Source: Hymenobacter mucosus (GTDB lineage Bacteria > Bacteroidota > Bacteroidia > Cytophagales > Hymenobacteraceae). Taken from it: a DNA stretch of 64,000 bases. Under the pieces are notes generated by a model that had not been told where the DNA came from, did no database searches, and saw only the letters and a list, made by a program, of their open reading frames with translations. The position numbers and the translations under genes are program-made. The stretch is taken from contig NZ_FZNS01000001.1 of the NCBI RefSeq assembly GCF_900188255.1, positions 744,001 through 808,000 of the forward strand, written 5' to 3'. Position 1 is the first letter of the stretch. Every line of letters starts with the position of its first letter. Below are positions 16,030-24,368 of this stretch, one piece after another.

Positions 16030-17184
16030 ATGCTGCCGACTTCAAAATCCTTCGCCACTTCCCTCAAACGCCCTCTTTCCATGCCCCGCTTTGCCACTCT
16101 GGCCACCTCGTTGGCCCTCCCGCTTGCCCTGGGACTGGCGAGCTGCTCGAAATCCGAAGAAGCCGACGCACCACAGAAAGCGGAAGCGGGCTTCACCATG
16201 TCCAACCAGATGCTGCGCGAGTTGAAGATTGACACGGTGCGCCGGGAGCCGGTGCGCGACGAACTGAGCCTATCGGGCCAGATTGCCACCGACGGCGACA
16301 AAACCGTGAAAGTGTACCCACTGGTGGGCGGCGTGGTGGAGCAGCTGAGCGTGGAGTTAGGCGACCATGTAACCAAGGGCCAGGTACTAGCCGTGATTAA
16401 GAGCGGCGAAATTGCCGACCTCCAGAACCAAAGCAGCACCGCCGGCACCGACCTCGACATTGCCCGCAAAAACCTCTCGGTGCTGGAAGACCAGTACAAA
16501 GCCGGCCTGGCCTCGGAGCGCGACGTAAGCCTGGCCCGCCAGGAGCTGCGCAAAGCCCAAAGCAACGTGGGCAAAAGCCGCAAGCAGCTCGGCGTGTACG
16601 GCGTGTCGGCCGATGGCACTTACACGTTGCGGGCGCCTATATCGGGCTTTATTACCGAGAAGAACGTGACCGACCACATGCAGTTCAACGCCGACAACGT
16701 GGGCAACCTGTTTACAGTCAGTAACCTCGACGATGTGTGGATTATGGCCAACGTGTTTGAGTCGGACATCAGCAAGGTGCAAGAAGGCTATCAGGCCGAC
16801 GTCACAACCCTCTCCTACCCCGACAAGCACTTCACCGGCCGCATCGACAAGGTATTCAACGTACTCGACCCCGAAAGTAAGGTGATGAAGGTACGGGTGA
16901 AGCTTAACAACCCCGGCTACCTGCTCAAGCCCGAGATGTACGCCCAAATCAAGGTGCTCAATACCGAAAACCAGCAAATGCTGGCCGTGCCCGCCCAGTG
17001 CGTGGTGTTTGATAAGGACCGCAACTTCGTGATGGTGTTCAAGGACCGGCACCACGTGGAAACCCGCGAAGTTCAACTCTTTAAAACCGTCGGCGACGTG
17101 AGCTACGTGCAAACTGGCCTCAAAGACGGGGAGCACATCATCGCCCAAAACCAGCTGCTAGTCTACGACGAGCTGAACGACTAA
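16030..17184 (+). CDS. RND efflux periplasmic adaptor (CzcB/CusB-like), copy 2
   Basis: A 384-residue lipoprotein adaptor with a lipobox LASC. An in-frame ATG at 16081 (MPRFATLATSLALP) gives a shorter, more usual signal peptide and may be the real start. Domains match copy 1: VYPLVGGVVEQLSVELGDHV (lipoyl-like part), an alpha-hairpin (about residues 130-195), NLDDVWIMANVFESDISKV, and FNVLDPESKVMKVRVKL. It starts 2 bp after the TolC-like gene, so the two are surely co-transcribed; the RND pump follows after a 203-bp gap with an inverted repeat. Confidence 0.9.
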   Translation: MLPTSKSFATSLKRPLSMPRFATLATSLALPLALGLASCSKSEEADAPQKAEAGFTMSNQMLRELKIDTVRREPVRDELSLSGQIATDGDKTVKVYPLVGGVVEQLSVELGDHVTKGQVLAVIKSGEIADLQNQSSTAGTDLDIARKNLSVLEDQYKAGLASERDVSLARQELRKAQSNVGKSRKQLGVYGVSADGTYTLRAPISGFITEKNVTDHMQFNADNVGNLFTVSNLDDVWIMANVFESDISKVQEGYQADVTTLSYPDKHFTGRIDKVFNVLDPESKVMKVRVKLNNPGYLLKPEMYAQIKVLNTENQQMLAVPAQCVVFDKDRNFVMVFKDRHHVETREVQLFKTVGDVSYVQTGLKDGEHIIAQNQLLVYDELND

Positions 17185-17194
17185 AGCTAGAAAG

Positions 17195-17332
17195 CTAGCT
17201 CCCCTCCTCAGATGAGCAGGGGTTGGGGGTGGTTGACCGGAGCGTCAGCCCATCTACTAATACTAGTTCTAGGAACTACCCAAACGACTATCAACCACCC
17301 CCAATCCTTCCTCACCTGAGGAGGGGAGCTAG
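17195..17332. repeat. Large imperfect inverted repeat between adaptor 2 and the RND pump
   Basis: Two 42-bp arms (17195-17236 and 17291-17332) match as inverted repeats at 38 of 42 positions and enclose a 54-bp spacer. The arms begin with CTAGCTCCCCTCCTCAG and end with TTGGGGGTGGTTGA. It codes for nothing visible. Size and symmetry fit a dispersed intergenic element (REP- or MITE-like), but only one copy is in this window. In the mRNA it would form a strong hairpin inside the efflux transcript. Confidence 0.75.
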
Positions 17333-17387
17333 GCTAGCCTTGCCATTTTCTAGCTCTAGTTATTGCCCTCTAGCTTCTTGAAAAGCC

Positions 17388-20300
17388 ATGAATAAATTCA
17401 TCCAAGGCATTATTGCCTTTTCGCTCAAAAACCGGGGTTTCGTGTTTCTGATGACGTTTGTAGTCATTGTGGCCGGGGTGATGAGCTACCGGAATACACC
17501 GATTGAGGCCTTTCCGGACGTTACGAACACCGAAATTACCATCATCACGCAGTGGCCCGGCCGCTCGGCCGAGGAGATTGAGAAGTTCGTGACGGCGCCT
17601 ATCGAAATTGCGCTGAATCCGGTGCAGAAGAAAACCAGCATCCGGAGCACCACCCTGTTTGGGCTGTCGGTGGTGAAGGTGATTTTCGATGATGGCGTGG
17701 ACGATGCCTTTGCCCGCGTACAGGTCAACAACCTGCTCAGCCAGGCCGACCTGCCCGAAGGTGCCGACCCCGACGTGCAGCCGCCTTACGGCCCCACCGG
17801 CGAAATTTTCCGCTACACGCTGCAAAGCAAGGAAAAGACCACCCGCGAACTGAAAACTTTGCAAGATTGGGTGGTGGAGCGCAACCTGAAAGCCGTGCCC
17901 GGCGTGGCCGACGTGAACAGCTTCGGCGGCGAGGTGAAGGACTACGAAATCAGTGTGAACCCCGGCAAGCTCCAGGACCTGGGCCTCACGCCCCTCGACC
18001 TCTACAACGCCATCCAGCGCAGCAACATCAACGTGGGCGGCGACGTGATAAACGAGGGCCAGCAGAACTACGTGGTACGCGGCATCGGCCTGCTCAACAA
18101 CATCGGCGACATCAACAACACGGTTATCAAGAACGTGAACGGCGCCCCGATTCTGGTGAAGGACGTGGCCATCGTGCACGAGTCGGCGCTGCCGCGGCTG
18201 GGTCGGGTGGGCCGCGGCCTGAACGACGACGTGCTGGAAGGCATTGTGGTGATGCGCAAGGGCGAAAACCCCTCCGAAGTCATTGCCCGCCTCAAAGACA
18301 AAGTAGCCGACCTTAACGACAAGATTCTGCCTTCCGACGTGAAGATCAAAACCTTCTACGACCGGCAGCAGCTCATCGACTTCAGCACCGAAACCGTGAT
18401 TCACAACTTGCTGGAAGGCATTGTGCTGGTTACGGTGATTGTATTCGTGTTCATGGCCGACTGGCGTACCACGGTGGTCGTGAGCGTGATTATCCCGCTG
18501 GCCTTGCTGTTTGCCTTCATCTGTTTGCGGCTCAAGGGCATGTCGGCTAACCTGCTGAGTATGGGCGCCATCGACTTCGGGATTATTATTGATGGGGCCG
18601 TGGTGATGGTGGAAGGGCTCTTTGTGGCCCTCGACCACAAGGCGCACAAAATGGGGATGGAACGGTTCAACAAGGTGGCCAAACTGGGCCTTATCAAGAA
18701 AACCGGCCGCGACATGGGCAAGGCGATTTTCTTCTCCAAAGCCATCATTATCACGGCGTTGCTACCTATCTTTTCCTTCGAGAAAGTGGAAGGCAAGGTG
18801 TTCAGCCCACTGGCCTGGACGCTGGGTTTTGCTTTGCTGGGTGCCCTGATTTTCACCCTCACGCTGGTACCGGTTCTCACCTCCATCCTGCTAAAAAAGA
18901 ACGTAGTGGAGAAAGACAACTTCTTTGTACGCGGCATCAACCGGGGTGCGCAGCGGTTCTTCTCCTTCACCTACGCCCGCAAAACAGCCAGCTTGCTGGT
19001 AGCCACCGTGGCCGTGGTGCTAGGCATGGGCGCCTTCCACTTCCTGGGTTCCGAGTTCTTGCCCGAGCTGAACGAAGGCTCCATCTATGTGCGGGCCCAA
19101 CTGCCACTGAGCATCAGCCTCGATGAATCGAACAAGCTCTGCAACGAGATGCGCCGGGTGTTTCTGAGCTTCCCCGAAGTAGGCGACGTAGTGAGCCAGA
19201 CCGGCCGCCCCAACGACGGCACCGACCCCACTGGCTTCTACAACAACGAGTTTCTGGTGCAGCTCAAGCACACCCCCGAGGTGGAAGCCGAAATGAAGCA
19301 CAAAGACAAGCGCGAGGCCCTGATTGAGCACATGAAGGAAAAGCTGAACCGTTTCCCCGGCGTGGATTTCAACTTCTCCCAGCCCATTACCGACAACGTG
19401 GAGGAAGCTGCCTCGGGCGTGAAAGGCTCCATTGCCGTGAAAATCTACGGCCAGGACCTCAAGCTGATGGAGGAAAAAGGCCGTCAGGTCTACGGCATCC
19501 TCAAGAACATCAAAGGCATCGACGACCTGGGCGTGCTGCGCAACATCGGCCAACCCGAACTGCACGTGGACCTCGATGAGCAGCGCATGGCCCAGTATGG
19601 CGTAAGCAAGGCCGACGCCAACGCAGTGCTGGAAATGGCCGTGGGCGGCAAGCAAGCCTCCCAGATGTACGAAGGCGAGCGGAAATTCCCTATCCGGGTA
19701 CGCTACCAGGAACAGTTTCGCCAGACGCCTCAAGAAATTGCGGCCCTCATGGTACCCACCCAGAACGGCACCACCATCCCCCTCTCCGAAATTGCCACCA
19801 TCGGCGACGTGAATGGCCCCTCGCTCATCTACCGCGACGATAACCAGCGTTTTGCTGCTGTGAAGTTCAGCATCCGGGGCCGCGACATGGGCAGCACCAT
19901 CGAGGAAGCCCAGAAGAAGGTAAACGCTGTGGTGAGCCTGCCCAAAGGCTACACCATGAAGTGGACCGGCGACTTTGAGAACCAGCGCCGCGCCACCCAG
20001 CGCCTCATGCAGGTAGTACCGGTATCGTTGGGTCTGATTTTCTTTATCCTGTTCATCTTGTTCGGCAACTTGAAAGATGCCGGCCTAGTGCTCCTGAACG
20101 TGCCGTTCGCCATCATCGGCGGCATTGCGGCGCTGCTCATCACCCACACCAACTTCAGCATTTCGGCCGGTATCGGGTTCATTGCTTTGTTCGGTATCTG
20201 CATCCAAAACGGGGTGATTCTGATATCGGTATTCAAGCAGAACATGGTGCGCAAAATGAGCCTCGACCGTAGCATCCACGACGGCGTGACCAGCCGGGTG

Positions 20301-20552
20301 CGCCCCGTAGTTATGACGGCCCTCATGGCTACCATCGGCCTGATGCCCGCCGCCATCAGCACTGGTATTGGTAGTGAAACCTCTAAGCCACTGGCTATTG
20401 TAGTTATTGGCGGCCTCATCACCGGCACCATTCTCACCTTGTTCATCTTCCCCTTGATTTTCGAGAAAGCCTACCGAGCCGAGCATACTCACTACGGCGA
20501 TGATCTTACGCTCCGCCCCGAGCGGCACCAGCTTGGAGTACTGGTGCATTAG
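17388..20552 (+). CDS. Heavy-metal efflux RND pump (CzcA/CusA family)
   Basis: A 1054-residue inner-membrane RND transporter of the heavy-metal (HME) family. TM1 lies at about residues 15-32, followed by the first periplasmic domain (GRSAEEIEKFVTAPIE), then TM2-6 after about 340. The TM4 motif DFGIIIDGAVVMVE places Asp396, Asp402 and Glu409 where CzcA has its proton/metal residues. A second periplasmic domain (about 560-860) and the last TM set follow. The DFG-DGA pattern fits divalent cations such as Zn, Co, Cd or Ni better than Cu/Ag, but this is an inference. It works with the adaptors and the TolC-like protein and uses proton motive force. Confidence 0.93.
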   Translation: MNKFIQGIIAFSLKNRGFVFLMTFVVIVAGVMSYRNTPIEAFPDVTNTEITIITQWPGRSAEEIEKFVTAPIEIALNPVQKKTSIRSTTLFGLSVVKVIFDDGVDDAFARVQVNNLLSQADLPEGADPDVQPPYGPTGEIFRYTLQSKEKTTRELKTLQDWVVERNLKAVPGVADVNSFGGEVKDYEISVNPGKLQDLGLTPLDLYNAIQRSNINVGGDVINEGQQNYVVRGIGLLNNIGDINNTVIKNVNGAPILVKDVAIVHESALPRLGRVGRGLNDDVLEGIVVMRKGENPSEVIARLKDKVADLNDKILPSDVKIKTFYDRQQLIDFSTETVIHNLLEGIVLVTVIVFVFMADWRTTVVVSVIIPLALLFAFICLRLKGMSANLLSMGAIDFGIIIDGAVVMVEGLFVALDHKAHKMGMERFNKVAKLGLIKKTGRDMGKAIFFSKAIIITALLPIFSFEKVEGKVFSPLAWTLGFALLGALIFTLTLVPVLTSILLKKNVVEKDNFFVRGINRGAQRFFSFTYARKTASLLVATVAVVLGMGAFHFLGSEFLPELNEGSIYVRAQLPLSISLDESNKLCNEMRRVFLSFPEVGDVVSQTGRPNDGTDPTGFYNNEFLVQLKHTPEVEAEMKHKDKREALIEHMKEKLNRFPGVDFNFSQPITDNVEEAASGVKGSIAVKIYGQDLKLMEEKGRQVYGILKNIKGIDDLGVLRNIGQPELHVDLDEQRMAQYGVSKADANAVLEMAVGGKQASQMYEGERKFPIRVRYQEQFRQTPQEIAALMVPTQNGTTIPLSEIATIGDVNGPSLIYRDDNQRFAAVKFSIRGRDMGSTIEEAQKKVNAVVSLPKGYTMKWTGDFENQRRATQRLMQVVPVSLGLIFFILFILFGNLKDAGLVLLNVPFAIIGGIAALLITHTNFSISAGIGFIALFGICIQNGVILISVFKQNMVRKMSLDRSIHDGVTSRVRPVVMTALMATIGLMPAAISTGIGSETSKPLAIVVIGGLITGTILTLFIFPLIFEKAYRAEHTHYGDDLTLRPERHQLGVLVH

Positions 20553-20573
20553 GGGTACCTGTTTGGTGAATTA

Positions 20574-20607
20574 AACAACAGTCGGCTTTTGGCCGGCTGT
20601 TGTTTTT
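20574..20607 (+). terminator. Terminator after the RND pump
   Basis: A GC-rich hairpin (AACAACAGTCGGC with GCCGGCTGTTGTT, one G-T pair) followed by a T-run lies 21 bp after the pump stop codon and closes the efflux transcript. Confidence 0.85.
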
Positions 20608-20725
20608 TAAAGCCATAGTCTTCTTGCTTGGCGGGTAGCAGCCCTGACAAACAACCATAGCTTTATCTGGCGCATCTGTGCGGAAAAGTTTGCAACTAGC
20701 AGTCCTAATTCTTGCTCTTTCATTC

Positions 20726-23197
20726 ATGACAAAAGCTTTCCTGCTGAGCCTCGGCTTATTGGCGGCCGCCCCGGCTTTGGCCCAATCCTCGGCATCCCGC
20801 CCCGACTCTGCTGCTACACTCTCCTACCGTGAAACACCCCGCAAAGTCAACGCCCTGGTGCACACCAAGTTGGATGTACACTTCGACTATACTAAGCGCC
20901 AACTACTGGGCCGCGAATGGGTAACGCTTCAGCCCGTAGCATACGCCACTGACTCGTTGCGGCTGGATGCGAAGGGTATGGATATTAAGTCGGTGACTAT
21001 GGTGAATGGCAACGACACCAAGACCCTGCGCTTCGACTACAACCAGGAGCAAATGTTGGTACACCTGGATAAGCTGTACACGCCCGGCCAGCAGTACACG
21101 GTATACATCGAGTACGTAGCGAAGCCAGAGGAGCTGAAAGCCAAGGGTAGTGCCGCCATTACCGATGCCAAGGGTCTCTATTTTATAAACCCTGATAGCA
21201 CTGAGGCGGGCAAGCCCCGGCAGATCTGGACCCAGGGCGAGACGGAAAGCTCTTCGGCCTGGTTTCCCACCATCGACAAGCCCAACCAGAAAACAACGGC
21301 GGAAATTAGCATGACGGTGCCCGCCCGCTACGTCACGCTCAGCAACGGCCGCCTGGATTCGCAGAAGCAAAACACCGACGGCACTCGTACTGACACCTGG
21401 AAGCAGGAGTTGCCGCACTCGCCCTACCTATTTATGATGGCGGTAGGTGATTTCAAAATTACCAAGGACACGTGGCGCGGCAAGGAAGTAAACTATTATC
21501 TGGAGCCGAAGTACGCTCCCTTTGCCAAGCAGATTTTCGGCAACACGCCCGAAATGCTAGAGTTTTTCTCGCGCCGGCTAGGGGTAGACTACGCCTGGAA
21601 TAAGTACTCCCAGATTGTAGTGCGCGATTACGTGAGCGGGGCCATGGAAAACACCTCGGCCACCCTGCACGGGGAGTTTCTACAGAAGGATGCGCGTGAA
21701 ATGCTGGACGCCGAGTATGCCAACGGCGAATCGGTAATTGCCCACGAGCTTTTCCACCAGTGGTTTGGCGACCTAGTAACGGCCGAAAGCTGGAGCAACC
21801 TAACGGTAAACGAATCTTTCGCCGACTTCTCCGAGGCCTTATGGGCTGAGTACAAGTATGGCCAGGACGCTGGTGACGCCCACGCTTACATGAACATGCG
21901 CAACTACCTGCGCAGCCCCCAGGATGCGCAAAAACACCTTGTGCGCTTCCACTACGCCGATAAGGAGGACATGTTTGATTTGGTAAGCTATCAGAAAGGC
22001 GGCCAAATCCTTAACATGCTGCGCAACTACCTCACGGACGACGTATTCTTTGCGGGCCTGAAAAAATACCTGACTGATAATAAGTTTGGCAATGGCGAGG
22101 CGCACCAGTTGCGTTTGGCTATGGAAGCCGTATCGGGCCAGGACTTGAACTGGTTTTTCAACCAATGGTACTTTGGTGCCGGCCACCCAGTAGTCACCAT
22201 TGACTACGGCTACGACGCCGGGCGTAAGGAACAGACCGTAACTATCAAGCAAACCCAGCCGGGCAAGGTATTTCAGCTCCCGCTAGCTGTGGATGTATAC
22301 GTGAACGGTAAGCCGCAGCGCCACCAGGTAGTGCTACGCCAAGCCACCGAAACCTTACGTTTTCCGGCCGCCAGCAAGCCTAACCTCGTGAATGTGGATG
22401 CCGATAAGGTGTTGCTGTGGCAAAAAACCGACAACAAGCCATTTGGTGAGTACGCCTATCAGTACAAAAATGCCCCACGTTTCGTGGACCGCCGCGAGGC
22501 TGTAGCGGCCGCCGCTCAGTTGCCCCCTACCGATGTGGCAGCCCGCCAGCTTCTCTTCTCTGCCCTGAGCGATAAGTACGCTGGCCTCCGCTTGGCGGCT
22601 CTTGCTGGCCTCAAACTAGACAACAAGGCTGTGCAAAAAGCAGCCGCGCCGGTCATCCGTCGTCAGCTGGCTCAGGAGAAGAACACAAACAACCAAGCAG
22701 CCCTGCTACTAGCGCTGGGAGAGTTTAAAGACAAGAAAGACCAGAAAGCATTTACCCAGGGCCTCAACAGCCAGTCGTACGCTGTGCAAGGTGCGGCGCT
22801 GCAAGGCCTCGCCGCCGTGCAGCCGAAGCAGGCGCTGACGCAAGCTCAGTCTTTACAGAAAAATGCCAATGGCACCCTGGCGGCCTCCGTAGCGGCCGTG
22901 TATGCCGAGTACAGCGATGCTAGCACCTGGGCCTACGTGCGCGACCAGTTTGATGCGGCTGGCCCACAAGGCAAGTTTAGTATGCTGGAAAGCATTGTGG
23001 GTTTTATGACTCGCCTGAATGATGCCAAGGTACTTGCTGAAGGCGTAGAACGCCTGCAGAAGATGGCTGTGCAATACAAGAAATACGGCCTCGACGAACC
23101 CATTTTGGGCATGCTCGACAAAGTGCAGAAAGACAAACCGGCTGACCAAAAAGCAACCGTGCAAGCCGCCATGCAAGCCATTAAGCAAGCTCCTTAG
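20726..23197 (+). CDS. M1-family aminopeptidase with C-terminal helical repeats
   Basis: An 823-residue secreted M1 metallopeptidase. The signal peptide is MTKAFLLSLGLLAAAPALAQ, from the ATG at 20726. An N-terminal beta domain is followed by the exopeptidase motif GAMEN (residues 305-309) and the zinc site HELFH (His340, Glu341, His344) with Glu363 in NESFADF. The last 250 or so residues are HEAT-like (repeated ALQGLAAV, AALLLALGEF). It should remove N-terminal residues from peptides in the periplasm or outside. A second, unrelated-length M1 enzyme is at 61798-63663. Confidence 0.92.
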   Translation: MTKAFLLSLGLLAAAPALAQSSASRPDSAATLSYRETPRKVNALVHTKLDVHFDYTKRQLLGREWVTLQPVAYATDSLRLDAKGMDIKSVTMVNGNDTKTLRFDYNQEQMLVHLDKLYTPGQQYTVYIEYVAKPEELKAKGSAAITDAKGLYFINPDSTEAGKPRQIWTQGETESSSAWFPTIDKPNQKTTAEISMTVPARYVTLSNGRLDSQKQNTDGTRTDTWKQELPHSPYLFMMAVGDFKITKDTWRGKEVNYYLEPKYAPFAKQIFGNTPEMLEFFSRRLGVDYAWNKYSQIVVRDYVSGAMENTSATLHGEFLQKDAREMLDAEYANGESVIAHELFHQWFGDLVTAESWSNLTVNESFADFSEALWAEYKYGQDAGDAHAYMNMRNYLRSPQDAQKHLVRFHYADKEDMFDLVSYQKGGQILNMLRNYLTDDVFFAGLKKYLTDNKFGNGEAHQLRLAMEAVSGQDLNWFFNQWYFGAGHPVVTIDYGYDAGRKEQTVTIKQTQPGKVFQLPLAVDVYVNGKPQRHQVVLRQATETLRFPAASKPNLVNVDADKVLLWQKTDNKPFGEYAYQYKNAPRFVDRREAVAAAAQLPPTDVAARQLLFSALSDKYAGLRLAALAGLKLDNKAVQKAAAPVIRRQLAQEKNTNNQAALLLALGEFKDKKDQKAFTQGLNSQSYAVQGAALQGLAAVQPKQALTQAQSLQKNANGTLAASVAAVYAEYSDASTWAYVRDQFDAAGPQGKFSMLESIVGFMTRLNDAKVLAEGVERLQKMAVQYKKYGLDEPILGMLDKVQKDKPADQKATVQAAMQAIKQAP

Positions 23198-23222
23198 CAC
23201 TAAAAAATCTTGCTTTTTTATC

Positions 23223-23249
23223 AAGAGGCCCGCACAATGCGGGCCTCTT
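23223..23249 (+). terminator. Terminator after the M1 peptidase
   Basis: An 11-bp perfect stem (AAGAGGCCCGC and its complement) with a 5-base loop is followed by T residues, 25 bp after the stop codon. Confidence 0.85.
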
Positions 23250-23386
23250 TTATTAGGCGTAACCCTATCAGGAACTGTGTTTTTGCATCATATTTAACCA
23301 TGCCTACGGCTAACGACAAACAGGCGCTTGGGTTACACTGCCTCCATAAAATCGAACTTTTACCGCAGGGGCCTTGTCGCACTACC

Positions 23387-24238
23387 ATGCGAAAGACCAC
23401 TCTGCTGACCGTTGGCGCCCTGCTACTTGCTGGCCCGGCCCGCACCCTGGCCCAGACCACTGACCCACGGATTGACAACGAAGAATCGCCCTTCGTACGC
23501 CTCATTCGCCCCGACCGGCCGGGTCAAACCATCACCACCAACATGCTTTATCCTGGTCAGTTTCAACTAGAAACTGGCCTCACTCGGTATGATGCGAGTA
23601 GCAGTGTGGGCTACGCAGGGCGCTCGGCCTGGGGTAGCACCCTACGGGTAGGCTTCTTCAACCACATCGAACTGCGAGCTACCCAAAATTATCTGCTTGC
23701 CTCTACGGCCCGCTCTCTTGCCACTGAAGGCGAGGCAGCACCCTACACGGGGCCAGTTGGTTTTGCCCCGCTTAATGTGGGAGCTAAGTTCTTGGCCTCT
23801 AGTACCCAAAACGCCCGCTCGCAGGTAGTGGTGCTGCTGGATATGAACCTACGTAATGGTGATGCCACCTTTACCAACAAGCAACTGGAGCCCGGTGCGC
23901 GGTTGCTTATTTCCCAACAGCTTGGCCAACGCTTTGGCCTAGAGGGTAACCTTGGTTTTCGGCAACGCGCTTTCACCGCCGAAGGAACCAAGTACGGCCA
24001 GTACCTAACCACTCTAGCCCTGAATGGCCCTTTGGGTCCCACTACTCACTTTGGTTTTTTCGCCGAAACGTATGCCACTTGGCAACGCCAGCAAGGGTGG
24101 CTACCCGGTTTTACCTCGGGCCTCTATTGGCGTCCTATACCCGGTATGCGCTTTGACGTGACGGGCGGTCACGGGCTGACAAGTCAAGCCGGTGGCCTTA
24201 CCGTAGGCGGCGGCGTAAGTGTACGCCTAGGCCGATAG
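23387..24238 (+). CDS. Putative outer-membrane beta-barrel (MetA phenol-degradation/transporter family)
   Basis: A 283-residue secreted protein with signal peptide MRKTTLLTVGALLLAGPARTLAQ. The body opens DRPGQTITTNMLYPGQFQLETG, a phrase shared by the putative MetA-pathway (Phenol_MetA_deg) outer-membrane family, and consists of alternating beta-strand stretches ending in VTGGHGLTSQAGGLTVGGGVSVRLGR, as in a small barrel. The ATG at 23387 is chosen over an upstream open stretch of 59 residues with no signal peptide. Function is unknown; involvement in aromatic degradation should not be assumed from the family name. Confidence 0.7.
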   Translation: MRKTTLLTVGALLLAGPARTLAQTTDPRIDNEESPFVRLIRPDRPGQTITTNMLYPGQFQLETGLTRYDASSSVGYAGRSAWGSTLRVGFFNHIELRATQNYLLASTARSLATEGEAAPYTGPVGFAPLNVGAKFLASSTQNARSQVVVLLDMNLRNGDATFTNKQLEPGARLLISQQLGQRFGLEGNLGFRQRAFTAEGTKYGQYLTTLALNGPLGPTTHFGFFAETYATWQRQQGWLPGFTSGLYWRPIPGMRFDVTGGHGLTSQAGGLTVGGGVSVRLGR

Positions 24239-24270
24239 TGCCCTACCGGGATTGATGACCCTAAATCTTC

Positions 24271-24338
24271 GTACTGCCAATACAAACACAAGGCCCTGGC
24301 GCTCTAGCGCCAGGGCCTTGTGTTTGTATTGGCAGTAC
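24271..24338. terminator. Bidirectional terminator, 33-bp perfect stem
   Basis: A perfect 33-bp inverted repeat (24271-24303 with 24306-24338) has only 2 bases at the centre. It lies between the convergent outer-membrane gene and the M28 peptidase gene. It is much longer than a usual intrinsic terminator, and in DNA form it could extrude as a cruciform. Confidence 0.85.
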
Positions 24339-24368
24339 AGCTTGGTATGCCGCATGGCCGAGGGCCCG

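Noticed and set aside
17370..18647. Long reverse-strand reading frame (425 codons) opposite the RND pump gene, and another at 19020-19733
   Set aside because: The RND protein on the forward strand is complete and highly typical. The reverse frames are His/Val/Gln-rich, have no domain and arise from the GC-rich codon pattern.
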